DNA of 64,000 bases from Cytidiella melzeri. Its lineage: Eukaryota; Basidiomycota; Agaricomycetes; Polyporales; Irpicaceae. A program made the translations under genes and the position numbers. The stretch lies in the NCBI GenBank assembly GCA_022592445.1, contig JABYQR010000017.1, positions 186,001 to 250,000 of the forward strand, given 5' to 3'. The notes under the pieces are model-generated. The model did not search any database. It was not told the origin of the DNA and was given only the letters and a program-made list of their open reading frames with translations. Positions 10,405 through 21,961 of the stretch are shown here, piece by piece. Position 1 is the stretch's first letter. Each line of letters opens with the position of its first letter.

Positions 10405-10929
10405 ACAGTCTTCACACCCTACTATCTTCATTTCTCTATCATAACAGTAGCTAACTACTTCTCTGCCTTTGCTCTGACAATCCAACTCGTCTTTCCTCCA
10501 TTGCTCCTCTGTCCTCACCATCTCCATTCAACACAGACTATTGCATCATCAACTTTCTTCTTGTTTCCATTGAGACCTCAGACATAACTCCAATTGGTTA
10601 CCGTTGCCTTTGTTTCACTCTTGGCCCTTCTACACCCCTGTTGCCATTCCATTGGTCCAACCCTGTCTATCCCCTCTTTTGGGTTCAACCCCTTTTTTAT
10701 TGTTCTCTTGCTCATTGTCCACCAGTATTGTCTCTTGTTCTTGGGCCTTGATGGTCTTCTCTCCTATTGGCTTGCCAGAGTAGCTATTGTTTAGATCATC
10801 ATTCAACCTTGTGTGTAATTACACCAAGGGGTTCTGACTTGACAACATGTCTCCTGACATAGTTGGTCCTAACATTTGGATAGACTCTTCTGGGTCTAGC
10901 CTGTGCACTAAGAAGATCCACTCAATTGG
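10405..10929. other. Unassigned spacer
   Basis: Pyrimidine-rich plus strand, several CTATTGT-type words, no supported gene. Confidence 0.25.
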
Positions 10930-11440
10930 CTCTGTGAGAGGCAGTTCAGACAATCAAGGTAGCTACACAACACCATGAAACGTGTATAGGTACCTGAGCA
11001 GTGCAGGACAGAGGCAGTTCAAATGATGAAGGTAGCTATGCAACATCATGAAACTGTATATAGATACATAAGCAGTGTAAAATGGAGGAAACAGGCTGTA
11101 CAAGTGGAGAGACAACAATCAAGGAAGCATGATTGGAACATTATGAAACTTGTGTGAGTACAAAGATCAACCAAACATAGCTGCAACACTATGAAATGTG
11201 TATGAATGCATGAGCAATGCAAAACAGAGGGAGTACAAATCAATAAGGTAGCTACGCAACATGAAGACTTGTATATGGATGCATGGGCAGTGCAAAAAAA
11301 TAGGGAACAGTCTGTATAAGTGGAGAGGCAAAGATTGCTTGAAAGAAACATAGCTGGAACATTATCAAACTTGTATGAGTACATGAGCAGTGCAAAACAA
11401 AGGCAAAGAGGCTGTACAAGTGGAGGAAACAAAGATGAAA
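10930..11440. repeat. Degenerate tandem repeat block, about 70-75 bp unit
   Basis: Variants of a unit containing GAGCAGTGCAAAACAGAGG, GTAGCTA.GCAACA and ATGAAACTTGTATG recur at about 10,999, 11,070, 11,210, 11,287 and 11,387. The copies are diverged and some are missing sections. It resembles an old minisatellite; no coding potential is visible. Confidence 0.6.
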
Positions 11441-11720
11441 CACACATAGCCTCAGATTCCAGTTGCATGCAGGTGTTGGTGCATAAAACTTTCTGCATGC
11501 ATAATATTTTAGAATACCATTAAATACAGGTATAGTATTGTATTGTAATGTAATTTATGTATTTTATTTAATGGTACTTATATTCTGAAATTTTCTTCAC
11601 AAGAGAGTAATTAATGGGTATTTAATGATATTCTGGGATTATATTGCATTATAATGGTATTCCCGCAGAGCACTAGTTGGGAGGTCAGAATTTTAGCACC
11701 TTGCTTACATAAGGGATGGC

Positions 11721-11996
11721 TGTTCCTGAGTGTCATCTGTCTTACCCCTGTAACACCTCATGTGTATGCAAGCCCCTGTTTCAGCTACTTGCTTCCCAAT
11801 TTGTTCTATAGCTGTTCCTGAGTGTCATCTGTCTTACCCCTGTAACACCTCATGTGTATGCAAGCCCCTGTTTCAGCTACTTGCTTCCCAATTTGTTCTA
11901 TAGCTGTTCCTGAGTGTCATCTGTCTTACCCCTGTAACACCTCATGTGTATGCAAGCCCCTGTTTCAGCTACTTGCTTCTCAATTTGTTCTATACC
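11721..11996. repeat. Three near-perfect 92-bp tandem repeats
   Basis: Units start TGTTCCTGAGTGTC at 11,721, 11,813 and 11,905, period exactly 92 bp, with only end-of-array changes in the third copy. The array follows a sequence whose copy pattern suggests recent duplication. No gene spans it. Confidence 0.9.
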
Positions 11997-13078
11997 CAGA
12001 ACTACAACCTCATGCTGCACCTAGCTTCTACAGCCACATGTCAGTATTAGAGCCTGTGCAAGGCTGTGAGACTTGTGTCCAGTGGGGCATTGGCTCCACA
12101 ACAAGTCTGTATCAAATGGGGAGCTAGGGGGAAGATTGCAGAACAAAGAGTGTACTGCTCATCTGATCAGATATGCTCTGAGCAGCCAATCAAACGAAGG
12201 CCTGGTAACTTGAAACCTGATGGAATGAAATGTGGCAGCATGCTGGAAACAGATGTGTGGTAGCCACAAGATGAAGTAGATTGATGAGGTGGAGGCACTG
12301 CTTGCCATGCCCCTATGCAAGAGAAAAGGGAGGTCCAGGAGAGTAAGAGAGCCTAAGGGAAAAGATGCTGAATAGCAATGGCAAATTCACTCAGACACAA
12401 GAAACAAACACACACCTGGATGCAAACATGTATGCCAAACAAGAATGCAATGATCTTGAGAGTGCTGCTTATGCACTCCTAGTGCATGTCCAGCAATTTT
12501 TGGGCATATCAGCAAGACTGATGAAGATGTGACAGATGATGAAACATGGCAGGTGATGGACCCTGTACTTGGTTTTGGACAGCAGTGAAGGAGGTTAAGG
12601 GGTGTTTCAAGTTTCACCACATAAATACTGCTCCACCCCACTTCTGTCTCCCTAGCTTTGAAAGTCCCCCTTTGGTTGCAAGCTAGCACTGGCTGGTATG
12701 TAACATACCCACTACTCATGCAATTGTAAAACTCCTCCTAATACATTCTGTAGCTCATCTTGCTTTTTACCCGGCCCATATTGCAACAACCATACCTACA
12801 CCTGAGTCAACCACCCGCCCCGAAGACCTTCCTGCTCTGTCTTATTCTTCATCATGCGCCCTTACATTTTCGTTCCGATGGCATTATTTGCTACCGTTGG
12901 TGCTGTATCACTGCCTGTGCTAAGCAACTTGGAAAGCCAGACATTGTGAGCTGACTGTTCAAGTCAATGTAGCATGCAATATTCACTGTTTGCTCACTGC
13001 AGCCATCATCATGGAGAAACAGAGTCTGTGAAGCTACATGCTCGTGGAGTAACGTCCTCTTTCCCTGATGGCGCCGCG
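11997..13078. other. Unassigned spacer
   Basis: Only short open frames without recognisable protein features. Marks the end of the first repeat-rich block. Confidence 0.25.
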
Positions 13079-13632
13079 ATGCCACATTCTGACGCCCCGA
13101 TGACACAAACTCCCCCAGAATTGGAGAAAACATATCGTCAGTCGGAGAGATTTCGGAGTAAACTACAAAACGCAGGGACCGTGACAGACGTCATTAAGTA
13201 CTTGAATGAGGTCCAGACCACTAAGCACAGCGCCTGGGCAATCGAACACTTGACGCCAGAGTTTCGCAAATACCTGCTTGAGACAGCAGGGTCAGAATTG
13301 TGAGCTGGCTCTGTTCATTAACCATTCCCGTGGCATTCAGTCTGCTTTCTAGAAATCCCGTCATAAAGGCAGCTTTGGAGAAAAGTGTGGCAGGATTAGG
13401 CTACACACTGCATGTTGTTTTCGCCCCACACGATTTTTTTCTGGAAGATGAGCCGCACCCACCCACTGTCCCCCAAGTGAGTAGTCTTCAATCTTCCACC
13501 GGTCGGAGCTGCCAGACTGATATAACGGATGACAGGGTAAAGGAGCAGCTGCTCCGAAAATGTGATCTGAACGGTCCCATCGCAGCACCAACAATCTCGA
13601 GAGAAGGGGAGGACCGACGTAGCAATTTGTAA
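13079..13632 (+). CDS. Hypothetical small protein, 2 exons
   Basis: Exons 13079-13299 and 13353-13632, 166 aa. The 53-bp intron has GTGAGC, ATTAAC and TTTCTAG. The intron matters: the unspliced frame stops at its first codons, while splicing joins two stretches that read smoothly (ETAGSEL to NPVIKAAL). The start is the ATG at 13079; an in-frame ATG at 12974 would add 35 residues. The protein is helical in the first 110 residues and ends in a disordered tail where a second intron (GTGAGT at 13478) may also be removed. I do not recognise the family. Confidence 0.5.
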
Positions 13633-14252
13633 CATGATACTTGCTCTTTATGACTGAGGACTCTTCATGTAGTCGGAAGTGCAAATGTAACTGGCTTTGA
13701 ACTGCATTGGGGCTGTATTGGCATTTATGGGGCACTAAGTAGGCCATCCTACAAGTTGCAGACCACAATTTGACTGTAGCATGCGGCAAGTAAAGTGAAG
13801 ATGTAGTAGAGCACCATTGGGACCATTGGTGTGCAAAGCCAATCGCAAAAGATAATTTCTCTGAGCTGAAACAGTGTAGTGATATATTTTTGCTAGACGC
13901 ATGGGGGACCGCAACTACATGCCGTCGAACTAGTGCCAGAGGCCGACCCCAGTAAGTTTGGCGGTTCATATTGTCTGTCTACTTGAGTCACGTATCGTCC
14001 ATGGACAGTCAAGTAAGGGCAAACCGGTTTAAAGCCTCCATAGCGATATCCCCTTCCTCTTGCTGCGAATCTCACTGCGTAGTCTCAGTACACCAGATTA
14101 CATTCGACTACCCACTCAGTATCCCATAAGGCAACCCAGACCTTGCTGGCGGCACTACCACGTCCTCAAGTCAAAAGCACTTGAATCTATTGCCCAGCTC
14201 TAGTATCAAAAAACAAAACCCCCCCACATCTACCTTACAATCACTGACCAAC
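13633..14252. other. Intergenic spacer
   Basis: Shared upstream DNA of the bioF-like gene. A long minus-strand open frame here (13361-13969) has no protein-like features and overlaps the gene at 13079. Confidence 0.3.
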
Positions 14253-15687
14253 ATGTCCTCTCTCGAAAAGAGGTTGACCGCTGCTCTCATGTCACGCGAG
14301 GACAGACTTATTCGACGACGGTTGTCTGAACCGGCGGCGGACGCTGGCCTGATAGATTTTCACACAAACGATTATCTCTCACTCTCCCAATCTCAGGATC
14401 TCCGCACACGATTCCTTACCAAACTTCAAAATTCCCCCGACGTACTGGGATCTGGAGGCAGCAGGCTGCTCGTCAACGGGCATGCCCACAGTTCTCTCGA
14501 GGCTCGCCTAGCAAGATTCTTCGACTCACCCACGGCATTGCTATTCAACTCGGGCCTGGACGCGAACGTCGGTTTTTTCTCCTGTATACCTCAGCCAGGG
14601 GATGTTGTGGTATGCGACGAGTACATTCATGCTTCGGTACATGACGGAATCCGTGCCTCACGCGTGAAGGATGCGCAACTCTCCTTTGAACACAATGACT
14701 TGACTTCCTTGGGAGAACTACTTCTACGACTGGTCAACGACCGACGTGGTCTTAGGAGTGGGGAGAACAGTGTGTTCGTCGCAGTCGAGAGCTTGTATAG
14801 CATGGACGGGACCATCGCACCGTTGACGCAGATCGTGGAGATGCTGGAGACTCTGTTCCCGAAGGGGAATGGTTACCTAGTCGTCGATGAAGCTCACGCG
14901 ACTGGCATCTATGGCCCGCAAGGGAAGGGACTCGTTTCGCTGCTGGGTTTGGAACGGCGGGTGCTCGCAAGATTGCACACCTTTGGTAAAGCTCTCGCAG
15001 GGTCAGGAGGTGCGCACATACCTAGTTCATTTCTGGGTCATATCGCTCATGCATGCGATAGCGGTGATCCTGACGAGCGAGCTCATTCGTGATTACCTGC
15101 TCAACTATGCCCGATCATTGATCTACACAACCGCCTTGAGTTATGCGCAAATCATCTCCGTTGATTGCTCGTTTGACATGCTAGAAGATGGGACGGCGAA
15201 GAAGGTGCGTAAGGTATATTGCTCGTGCCTACTATCTGTCCTTATGAGTACATAGCTCTCCTCGCACCTTTTGAAAACGAGTGCACACTTTGTCACGACA
15301 CTACGTTTCCAGATGGAGACACAACACATTCCAGCGCCACTGTTGTCTCTTCCACCGCACCTCGCAAAACCGCCGGCAGACGACCTGGTGCCAGCCCTTA
15401 CACCGATGTTTGCTCATCTCGCCACCCCCATTATCCCAGTCATGACATGCCAGCCACGACCACTCTCAGCGTATCTCCGGAAGCTAGGAATGAACGCTCG
15501 ACCGATCACTTGGCCTACAGTTCCGAAAGGCCGCGACCGGATACGTGTGTGTCTGCATTACGGCAACTCGAGAGAAGAGGTTGAGAGGTTAGCCACAGCT
15601 ATGATCGAATGGGCGAAGGAATGTGTGAGGCAAGAGACGGTCACGGGAGTGCGCGAGACCATGCTGCCTATACATCCCAAGCTGTAG
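14253..15687 (+). CDS. bioF: 8-amino-7-oxononanoate synthase-like (KAPA synthase)
   Basis: Exons 14253-15009, 15062-15204, 15256-15687; 443 aa. A class II PLP enzyme of the alpha-oxoamine synthase family. In biotin synthesis BioF condenses pimeloyl thioester with alanine to give 7-keto-8-aminopelargonate. Visible marks: N-terminal FHTNDYLSLS, glycine-rich GSGGSRLLVNGH, the cofactor motif DEAHATG with D212 and H215, and the PLP lysine in HTFGKALAGSG (K246). After the second intron the usual C-terminal domain follows to the last residue. The protein ends in Pro-Lys-Leu, a PTS1-type peroxisome signal, which fits reports that fungal BioF acts in peroxisomes. It could in principle be another oxoamine synthase, but BioDA lies in the same window. 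It converges on POP5 with a 50-bp gap. Confidence 0.85.
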
Positions 15688-15737
15688 ACTTGGAGGAAGT
15701 CAACGGTGATTAGGGTGACTTCAGTCTTGCAATGCCT

Positions 15738-16419
15738 CTATTTCTTCGGTGCATGATTGTAAAAAGTTGTCATAGGAGTCATGATACGACGCTGGACGGG
15801 GTGTTCAGGAGATGTGTGTGCCGGAGCAGAAAACATGAACATACTTGGACGTTTCGCGTTCGCTCTGTATCGTGCTACCACAATTCTGTTGTGCGTTATG
15901 GCGGCCATTTGAGCTTGCTTGATCGTACCTATAATTCACGTTCAGTTTCAGGAGGGCAGACACAGGATAATCAGACATGCCTGATAAATGTACGACGTTC
16001 GGGATAAATCTGCGCCCCTCGACGCTTGTCATCAGCGTCACACCAGCCCAGGCAATACAATGCTGATCTCGGGCTACACGAATGATGCATACGTTGGTGG
16101 TGGGCGAATAGTATTTGACTGGATTGGTATGTGAGCGTTGTACGCTTGCGGGAAGGAAGATGCGGTGGTCAACGTACTCGTGAGCGAAGAACTCATCGCA
16201 CCCCAACCAGTGTCCCCAAAGTTGGCTATCACGCTCTGCTTCAACGCCGACCAAATGTGCTTGCTAGTGATTTCCGGCCCATCACGAGAAGAGGTGTCCA
16301 AGACACTCGAGCTCGCTGTAGGGCATGGCAGGAACTCTACTAGTAGCCAACGATTCTGCATAGACGTTAAGACATGACTTACAACTTAGCACAGCACAAA
16401 ATACCTTGAATCTGACCAT
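15738..16419 (-). CDS. POP5: RNase P/MRP protein subunit Pop5
   Basis: Minus-strand exons 16405-16419, 16178-16355, 15981-16118, 15738-15928; 173 aa. Pop5 is a core protein of RNase P and RNase MRP, which process tRNA and rRNA precursors in the nucleus. The start MVRFKNRWLLVEFLP is typical; only MVRFK comes from the 15-nt first exon. Further conserved parts: NFGDTGWGAM, YYSPTTNVCIIRVARD, the VVHLSGTIKQAQ block and the helix AAITHNRIVVARYRA. The third intron (15929-15980) has a GC donor (GCATGT) and a TATAG acceptor; this choice restores the conserved HLSGTIK junction. The C-terminal 35 residues are not conserved to my knowledge. The start is 400 bp from the divergent VTC4 start. Confidence 0.93.
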
Positions 16420-16494
16420 AGCCAAGTTGTAGCAGGCCCAGTTGAGTACGCCACAAAGACGAGATTCGCTTTAAGAGCTTCTTTAGCGCCCATC

Positions 16495-16506
16495 AGTCAC
16501 GTGACT
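16495..16506. promoter_or_regulatory. CACGTG palindrome upstream of VTC4
   Basis: AGTCACGTGACT, a 12-bp palindrome centred on CACGTG, 313 bp before the VTC4 start codon and 76 bp before POP5. CACGTG is the core site of Pho4-type bHLH factors, and VTC genes are phosphate-regulon members in yeasts; regulation here is inferred. Confidence 0.45.
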
Positions 16507-16633
16507 GTGCAACAAATTTACCCACTTTCCGGCTTTCAGTCTGTGTTCCAAAGTCCGTCCCGCACGGAGCCATGGCGAATTGACACAGGCGGTCGAATAG
16601 AATGCAAAAAAAAAATTCAAGCTCGAGATAGCG

Positions 16634-16653
16634 TGACGTCACACATGTGTGAC
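16634..16653. promoter_or_regulatory. TGACGTCA plus 16-bp palindrome
   Basis: TGACGTCA (16634-16641, a CRE-type bZIP site) overlaps a perfect 16-bp palindrome GTCACACATGTGTGAC (16638-16653) between POP5 and VTC4. It may be a composite bZIP/bHLH site; function unknown. Confidence 0.4.
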
Positions 16654-16818
16654 TTCTGAGGACCAATTGGAGGGCGCACGTTCACTGTTTCGGAATGTGA
16701 GCAGCTTGAAGGTCCAAGAAGTTGGCTTGCACACTCACCTCTCAAACTCTTTGCTCATTGCCAGTTCTCTCCTGGACCCGCCCATCTATCGAGCCTTGGT
16801 CGTTGCTTCTACCGGGCC

Positions 16819-19800
16819 ATGAAGTTTGGCCGCAAGATTTCGGTGGGTGCTCTACCCACCAACGTGCGCGCACAACTCACTGTCACACCAGAACGACCTA
16901 TATAGCGAATGGCGCTCGTACTACCTCGATTACAACAAGCTCAAGCGGGAACTCAAAGTACGTCGTTCGTAATTACTGTGCGTAGTGCCCAGACGTAGCG
17001 TTGGACGGCACCGCCCTTTCACACGGTGTTGAGCACCCAGCTCTTGTCAAGAATAGAGACCTTCGTCTAACAGAACTATGCTATCATTCTCGTATGCCAG
17101 ACCAGGGGCCGGCCAGTCCTGGTCAAGCCCAACTTCTCGCTCACAACTCAAACTTTGGCGGCTTGCGAGAGCTCATCGTTTTGCGTTGTAACAGAACCGC
17201 ACTACGTCGCATAATTGGGATGCAAACGACGAACGCGAGTTTACCGCGTTGCTCGAGAAGGAGCTCGACAAGATCCACGACTTTCAGAAGGCAAAGGTAC
17301 CTGCCCCTTCCAACGCGTTTTCTGACAGACCTTCTCATCTGCCCCGCCCCCTCTGCCCAGACTTCAGAGCTCTCGAGACGAATCAAGGATGCAGAGAAGG
17401 CCGTGAAACGACTGGTTTCTGAGGAGGATCCTGGCGAGGCGTCCGTGACAGACGGACCGTCAGCGAGCAACGGTCAAGGTCACAAGCGTCACAGCGCTGA
17501 CCCCGAGGCGCAGCAGCGCGCGCATGGTGTTCACCAGGATGCGGGCTCTGATGACGATGACTCCGAGGACGGATCTGACTCTGAAGACCTTCACTCGGTG
17601 GACGCTCTTGAAGACCAGTTCATGGCTTTAGAAGAGGAAGTAGCCACGCTTGTGGCCGATGTGCACGACCTTGCGTTGTATACTAAACTCAACATCACTG
17701 GGTTTATGAAGATTCTCAAAGTACGTGTCTTCGCCCCAACCTCACCTCGCCGTTCATTGACGACAGATGTCTGCAGAAACATGACGTCAGTGGTCAGCTA
17801 TCATAATAATCTTTTCGGTCAACATTGACAGTTATCCCACAGAAACAAACGCGTAGACCGCTCAAACCAACCTTTGTACAAGGTTACCTCGAAGAGAGAC
17901 CATTCTACAAGTACAACTGGGATGGTCTCATCGTGAAGCTGTCAAAGTTGTATGACTTGGTGAGGACGAGAGGACATCCCGTACAAGGTGACTCAAGTGC
18001 TGGAGGCAATCAGAGCGCATTCGTTCGTCAGACGACAAAGTACTGGGTATGTTTGCCACTATGCCGTTACGTGCGATTGAGAGGCTGACATGGATGGAAC
18101 GTGATTGTGGCAGGTTCACCCAGACAATCTGGTGCATTTGAAGCTCGCTATCTTGAAACATCTTCCCGTGCTTGGTATGTACGCATTCTCTACTTCTGAC
18201 ACAATACGACTCACAGCGCACGTAGTGTTTAACCCGAAAAAGGAGTTTGAACCAAAGGATGCTGCTATCACGTCAATCTATTTCGATAACGAAGACCTCG
18301 AACTATACTTGGGTCGTCTCGAAAAGACGGAAGGCGCAGAGGCCATCCGTCTGCGCTGGTACGGAGATGTTGATCAAACTACTGTACATGGTCTCAACCC
18401 TTGTTTCTCGCTTTCTGCTCACTAACACGCCATGTCAGATCTTCGTAGAACGCAAAACTCATCGCGAAGATTGGACCGGTGAAAAGTCTGTCAAAGCCCG
18501 TTTTCCTATCAAAGAGCACCTCGTCAACGCGTTTCTACGCGGCGAGTACACAATGGACGAGGAATTCCAGGCGCTCGTGACCAAGGGCAAGAAGAAACAG
18601 GAAGAAGTAGACAGCATGATTCAGCTTGCGAACGAGGTGCAGTACTCGATCCTGACAAAGAAGCTCCAGCCCGTCATGCGCACGTTCTACAATCGGACGG
18701 CGTTTCAACTTCCTGGCGACGCCCGCGTGCGTATCTCTTTGGATACCGAGCTGACGATGACCAGGGAGGATAATTGGGATGGGGTCACTCGATCTGGGGA
18801 TAATTGGCGGAGGACAGATATTGGAATCGACCATCCATTCGATCAACTGCCGCCAAGTGACAAGGAGTTGTTCAAGTATGGTGTACTGGAGGTTAAGCTG
18901 CAGACGCAGTTTGGGCAGGAGCCGCCCGAGTGGGTAACCGACCTTGTGTCGTCGCATCTAGTTGAAGCTGTTCCCAAGGTGGGTTTTCTTCGAGCCAGGA
19001 TGAGGATGGCGTTCGGACTGATTTAGACGCGTTTGTAGTTTAGTAAATTCATTCATGGGTGCGCTACTCTACTACCTGAGCGTGTCGATCTCGTGCCGTT
19101 CTGGCTTCCTCAAAGTGCGTAACTGCGACAAGGTCAAAGCTGTCACATATATTGACCCTGAACATCATGCAGTGGACGTGGATATCCTCAAACCTGACAC
19201 AGGCGCTTTGCAGATCGAGCGACCTACCCATTCTCACACCCCTTCGACTGCGACTCCTTCGAGAGGCAGCACATCGGACAGACGGGGCTCGTCAGGTATT
19301 TTGACACCGGAGGAGTCACGCCATACGTACGCCGAGCCCGTTTCCGAGGGTGAAGAGGACGAAGAGATGGATCTCGCTCCAGGTACATCACCTGCTGCAT
19401 ATTGCCAATGCTACCCTACTGATACCTCTGCCTTTATCTAGCCATAGATGAGAGCGCGCGTACAGGCCTTAACGACGCAGACGTCGCCGCCGCCATTGCC
19501 TTCCGAGAGAAGGCACTCAAAGAACGAGCAAAAGCCAACTTCGCCCGGTCTGCCTCTGCCTCGAGCGGTATTAAAGTCCGAGATACTTTGGTTGAGGAAG
19601 CCCATCACGACGAGGCTGATCAAGCAGATGATGAGGTCGATGTCGATGAGCGCACGCCGTTTCTGAAGTCGCGGAGGCAGACGACGCCTGCGGTAGACGC
19701 GAGCAAGTCACGGATAATGCCCATCGATCCCTTGGCGCCTTCTTCTGCGTTTGATGAGACGATGAGGGATAGACTGAGGGAGGATGTGAAGAGGAAACGG

Positions 19801-20357
19801 GCGCAGCTTGATGCCGTTGAGGATGACGATGAAGAGGATGAGGAGCAGGTTGGGCCGTCGACCAGGGCGGCGAGGGACGCCGAGAGATTGTTTGAGAGGA
19901 ACTTCCATGCTCCTGCCGGGAAGAAGATAGCTGTACCTGTGCGGGTCGAGCCCAAAGTCTATTTTGCCACTGAGAGAACATTTTTGGTGAGTGGTCTCCT
20001 GAGCATATCTGTTTTACGGGGCAGTCTAACCCATACTTGATTGCCTGAAACTGCCACACACAGAAATGGCTGCACTTTGCGATCTACATCGGGACGATCG
20101 CTACCACGTTGTTGAACTTTGTTCCTCCGGAGGACACGGTCGGAATCATCAGCGCGGGGCTATTCACGTTCGCCGCGCTCGCGTCAATCGCGTACTCTGC
20201 GATCATATTCGTGTATCGCGCGTACAGCATACGGAATCGGCATGCGGACGGAATGTACTATGATCAGTATGGTCCGACGATCTTGGCGTTCATGCTGTTG
20301 GGCGCGATACTGACGAATGTGGGACTGCGGCTGAGAGAAATGGGCAAGGAGGAGTGA
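16819..20357 (+). CDS. VTC4: Vacuolar transporter chaperone 4 (polyphosphate polymerase)
   Basis: Thirteen exons: 16819-16842, 16892-16957, 17195-17296, 17361-17720, 17777-17785, 17843-18046, 18114-18174, 18217-18383, 18439-18978, 19039-19114, 19173-19382, 19442-19986, 20064-20357; 885 aa. VTC4 makes polyphosphate from ATP and moves it into the vacuole. N-terminal SPX domain (inositol-pyrophosphate sensor) starts MKFG and carries an acidic insert near residues 120-160. The catalytic tunnel domain (about 240-560) has [18 protein letters not shown] and [10 protein letters not shown], so it is the active type and not a Vtc2/3-like decayed copy. An acidic linker is followed by a three-helix DUF202 membrane domain (about 789-885). 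Exon 5 is only 9 nt (Lys-His-Asp). The 237-bp second intron is unusually long here and its acceptor is the least certain. Confidence 0.93.
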
Positions 20358-20675
20358 GTTGCGGGCTCGGGTGGGGGATGAGGAGCTATGGAGTGTTGTT
20401 CTTCGCGAATGGGTACGTGGGGAGTGAGTTGGATGCGAGAGATGGCGAGGTACTTTGTATCATGATCTACAATGAACATTTATGAAAACGTATCGCCTGC
20501 ACATATATATGCATGTGCTAGTATCACTACCACAACTACAGACAGTACAACTTATCTCGAAAGCGTGTCGCAATTGCGAGATCCTCTCAAGTGAGATCGG
20601 CTTTCTCCGACGGAGGAGCTGTTGGACAAGGCAGACGTAGGCGCGCAAGGCATTTCACTCGACCACACGCCGACG
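20358..20675. other. Intergenic spacer VTC4-COA6
   Basis: Contains an ATATATATGCATG stretch (20506-20517) that may be part of the COA6 promoter; nothing else seen. Confidence 0.25.
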
Positions 20676-21054
20676 ATGGGCTGGTTCAGTCGCGACAAAC
20701 AGGCTGAGGCTCCAGACCCGCTATCGCGTCAAGATAGACAAAGATGCTGGGACAGCAGGGACGCGTACTTTACCTGTCTCGACGGTGCGGGAGTAGTCAA
20801 AGCGGGTGACGAGGGAGCTGCATGCGCAGGTCCCAAAGCGCGGTATGAGAAGAGCTGTGCGAAGAGTTGGGTATGTGTATGCGGTGCTTATTCCTCTGAA
20901 GCGTTGTATCTGGCTCACTTGGAATTGTTGCACTTGGTTGCTACTTTCGTTACAGGTGGAGTATTTCAATAAGCGGCGGGTTCTGGCTGAACGGCAGCAG
21001 GGTGTTCTCGCGCAGAGTAGAAACCAGCAGGCTGCTGCCACGAGACGCAGTTGA
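20676..21054 (+). CDS. COA6: Cytochrome c oxidase assembly factor 6
   Basis: Exons 20676-20870 and 20956-21054; 97 aa. COA6 is a twin-cysteine protein of the mitochondrial intermembrane space that helps deliver copper to the Cox2 site of complex IV. The CX9C (C24, C34) and CX10C (C50, C61) pair, the RCWDSRDAYFTC block and the KSWVEYFNKRR end are diagnostic. The intron (85 bp) falls exactly after Trp in KSW-VEYF. The start MGWFSRDK is the first ATG in frame that gives the usual length. No classical presequence, as expected for Mia40 substrates. Confidence 0.93.
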
Positions 21055-21961
21055 TGTTCGATACGGAGGCAGCCTTTCCAGATTGCTGGAAGTACGTCGT
21101 CGTTCGGCGTTTCGACCCGCCTGGGGATGACGTGCTTGTCCGGAAAACATGCCAAACGAGAGACAGATGCAAGAGGCTGTGTGGTTCATGTGTATCAGGT
21201 ATGTGCGGGCACAGATATGTGTGATTGCTGCTGTATCATTGACCTGTTACTCGCAGAAGCCATGCGTGAGTGTTTTGTCATGCGGGTTAGCTACACCATG
21301 TCATTATCGGAAGCCGTATCACGAGGACGAATGCCAGATACCAATGCAACGTTGACTGCGAAGGATCCATGCCAGTTGGCCCGGACAGCCCGTACTGGGT
21401 GTGTGTTGAGTGCTGTCGATATGATACAGTGATGACGGATGGCGTCCCGTCGTCGTCCTGTAATGAGCTGTTTCTGATCTTTAGTCAGGGAACGATGCCC
21501 GAGAGTCGTCCCATAGGCCTCTCTCCCTACTAGTGCGTCCGTCAGAATAATCACCCTCACTTCTGGAAATGCTATCAATATTGCTCTGCCAGGCACGCTA
21601 CAAACAGTACCCGCTATGTCCTGTGCTCTGTCCCCGACGAGACTTGTGTCCTTGCGGTGGGCCTCTGAGCTTTTGTCTCAGCCTCGATATTGTGCAGATG
21701 GATGTCTGCGCTGTCTTGATTGACTGTGGATTGTTCCTAGCTGGCCGCACCGACGCTCCAAACACCATCACTCTTCGCCATCACGCTAGACCTGCCACGC
21801 GGCTACGGATGCTGCCGGCGTCAAGATTTCACATTGCACCCTCGGCGCTTGTGACCGTCAGTTATCGGACTTGTTGATGGGCCATCATATGTAGAAACTG
21901 CGAAGAGCGACTGGTATAAGTACGGACGTGCGCAGCGGCTCCTTCACTTCCACGCTCAGTC
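21055..21961. other. Intergenic, unresolved
   Basis: About 900 bp between COA6 and the next gene. Short open frames on both strands; none shows a recognisable domain or a convincing intron chain. Confidence 0.25.

Noticed and set aside
13361..13969. 202-codon minus-strand open frame
   Set aside because: Overlaps the spliced plus-strand gene at 13079 and its composition is not protein-like; no motif.
16819..20357. VTC2/VTC3 identity for the SPX-VTC gene
   Set aside because: The catalytic arginines and lysines ([21 protein letters not shown]) are kept as in the polymerase subunit VTC4.
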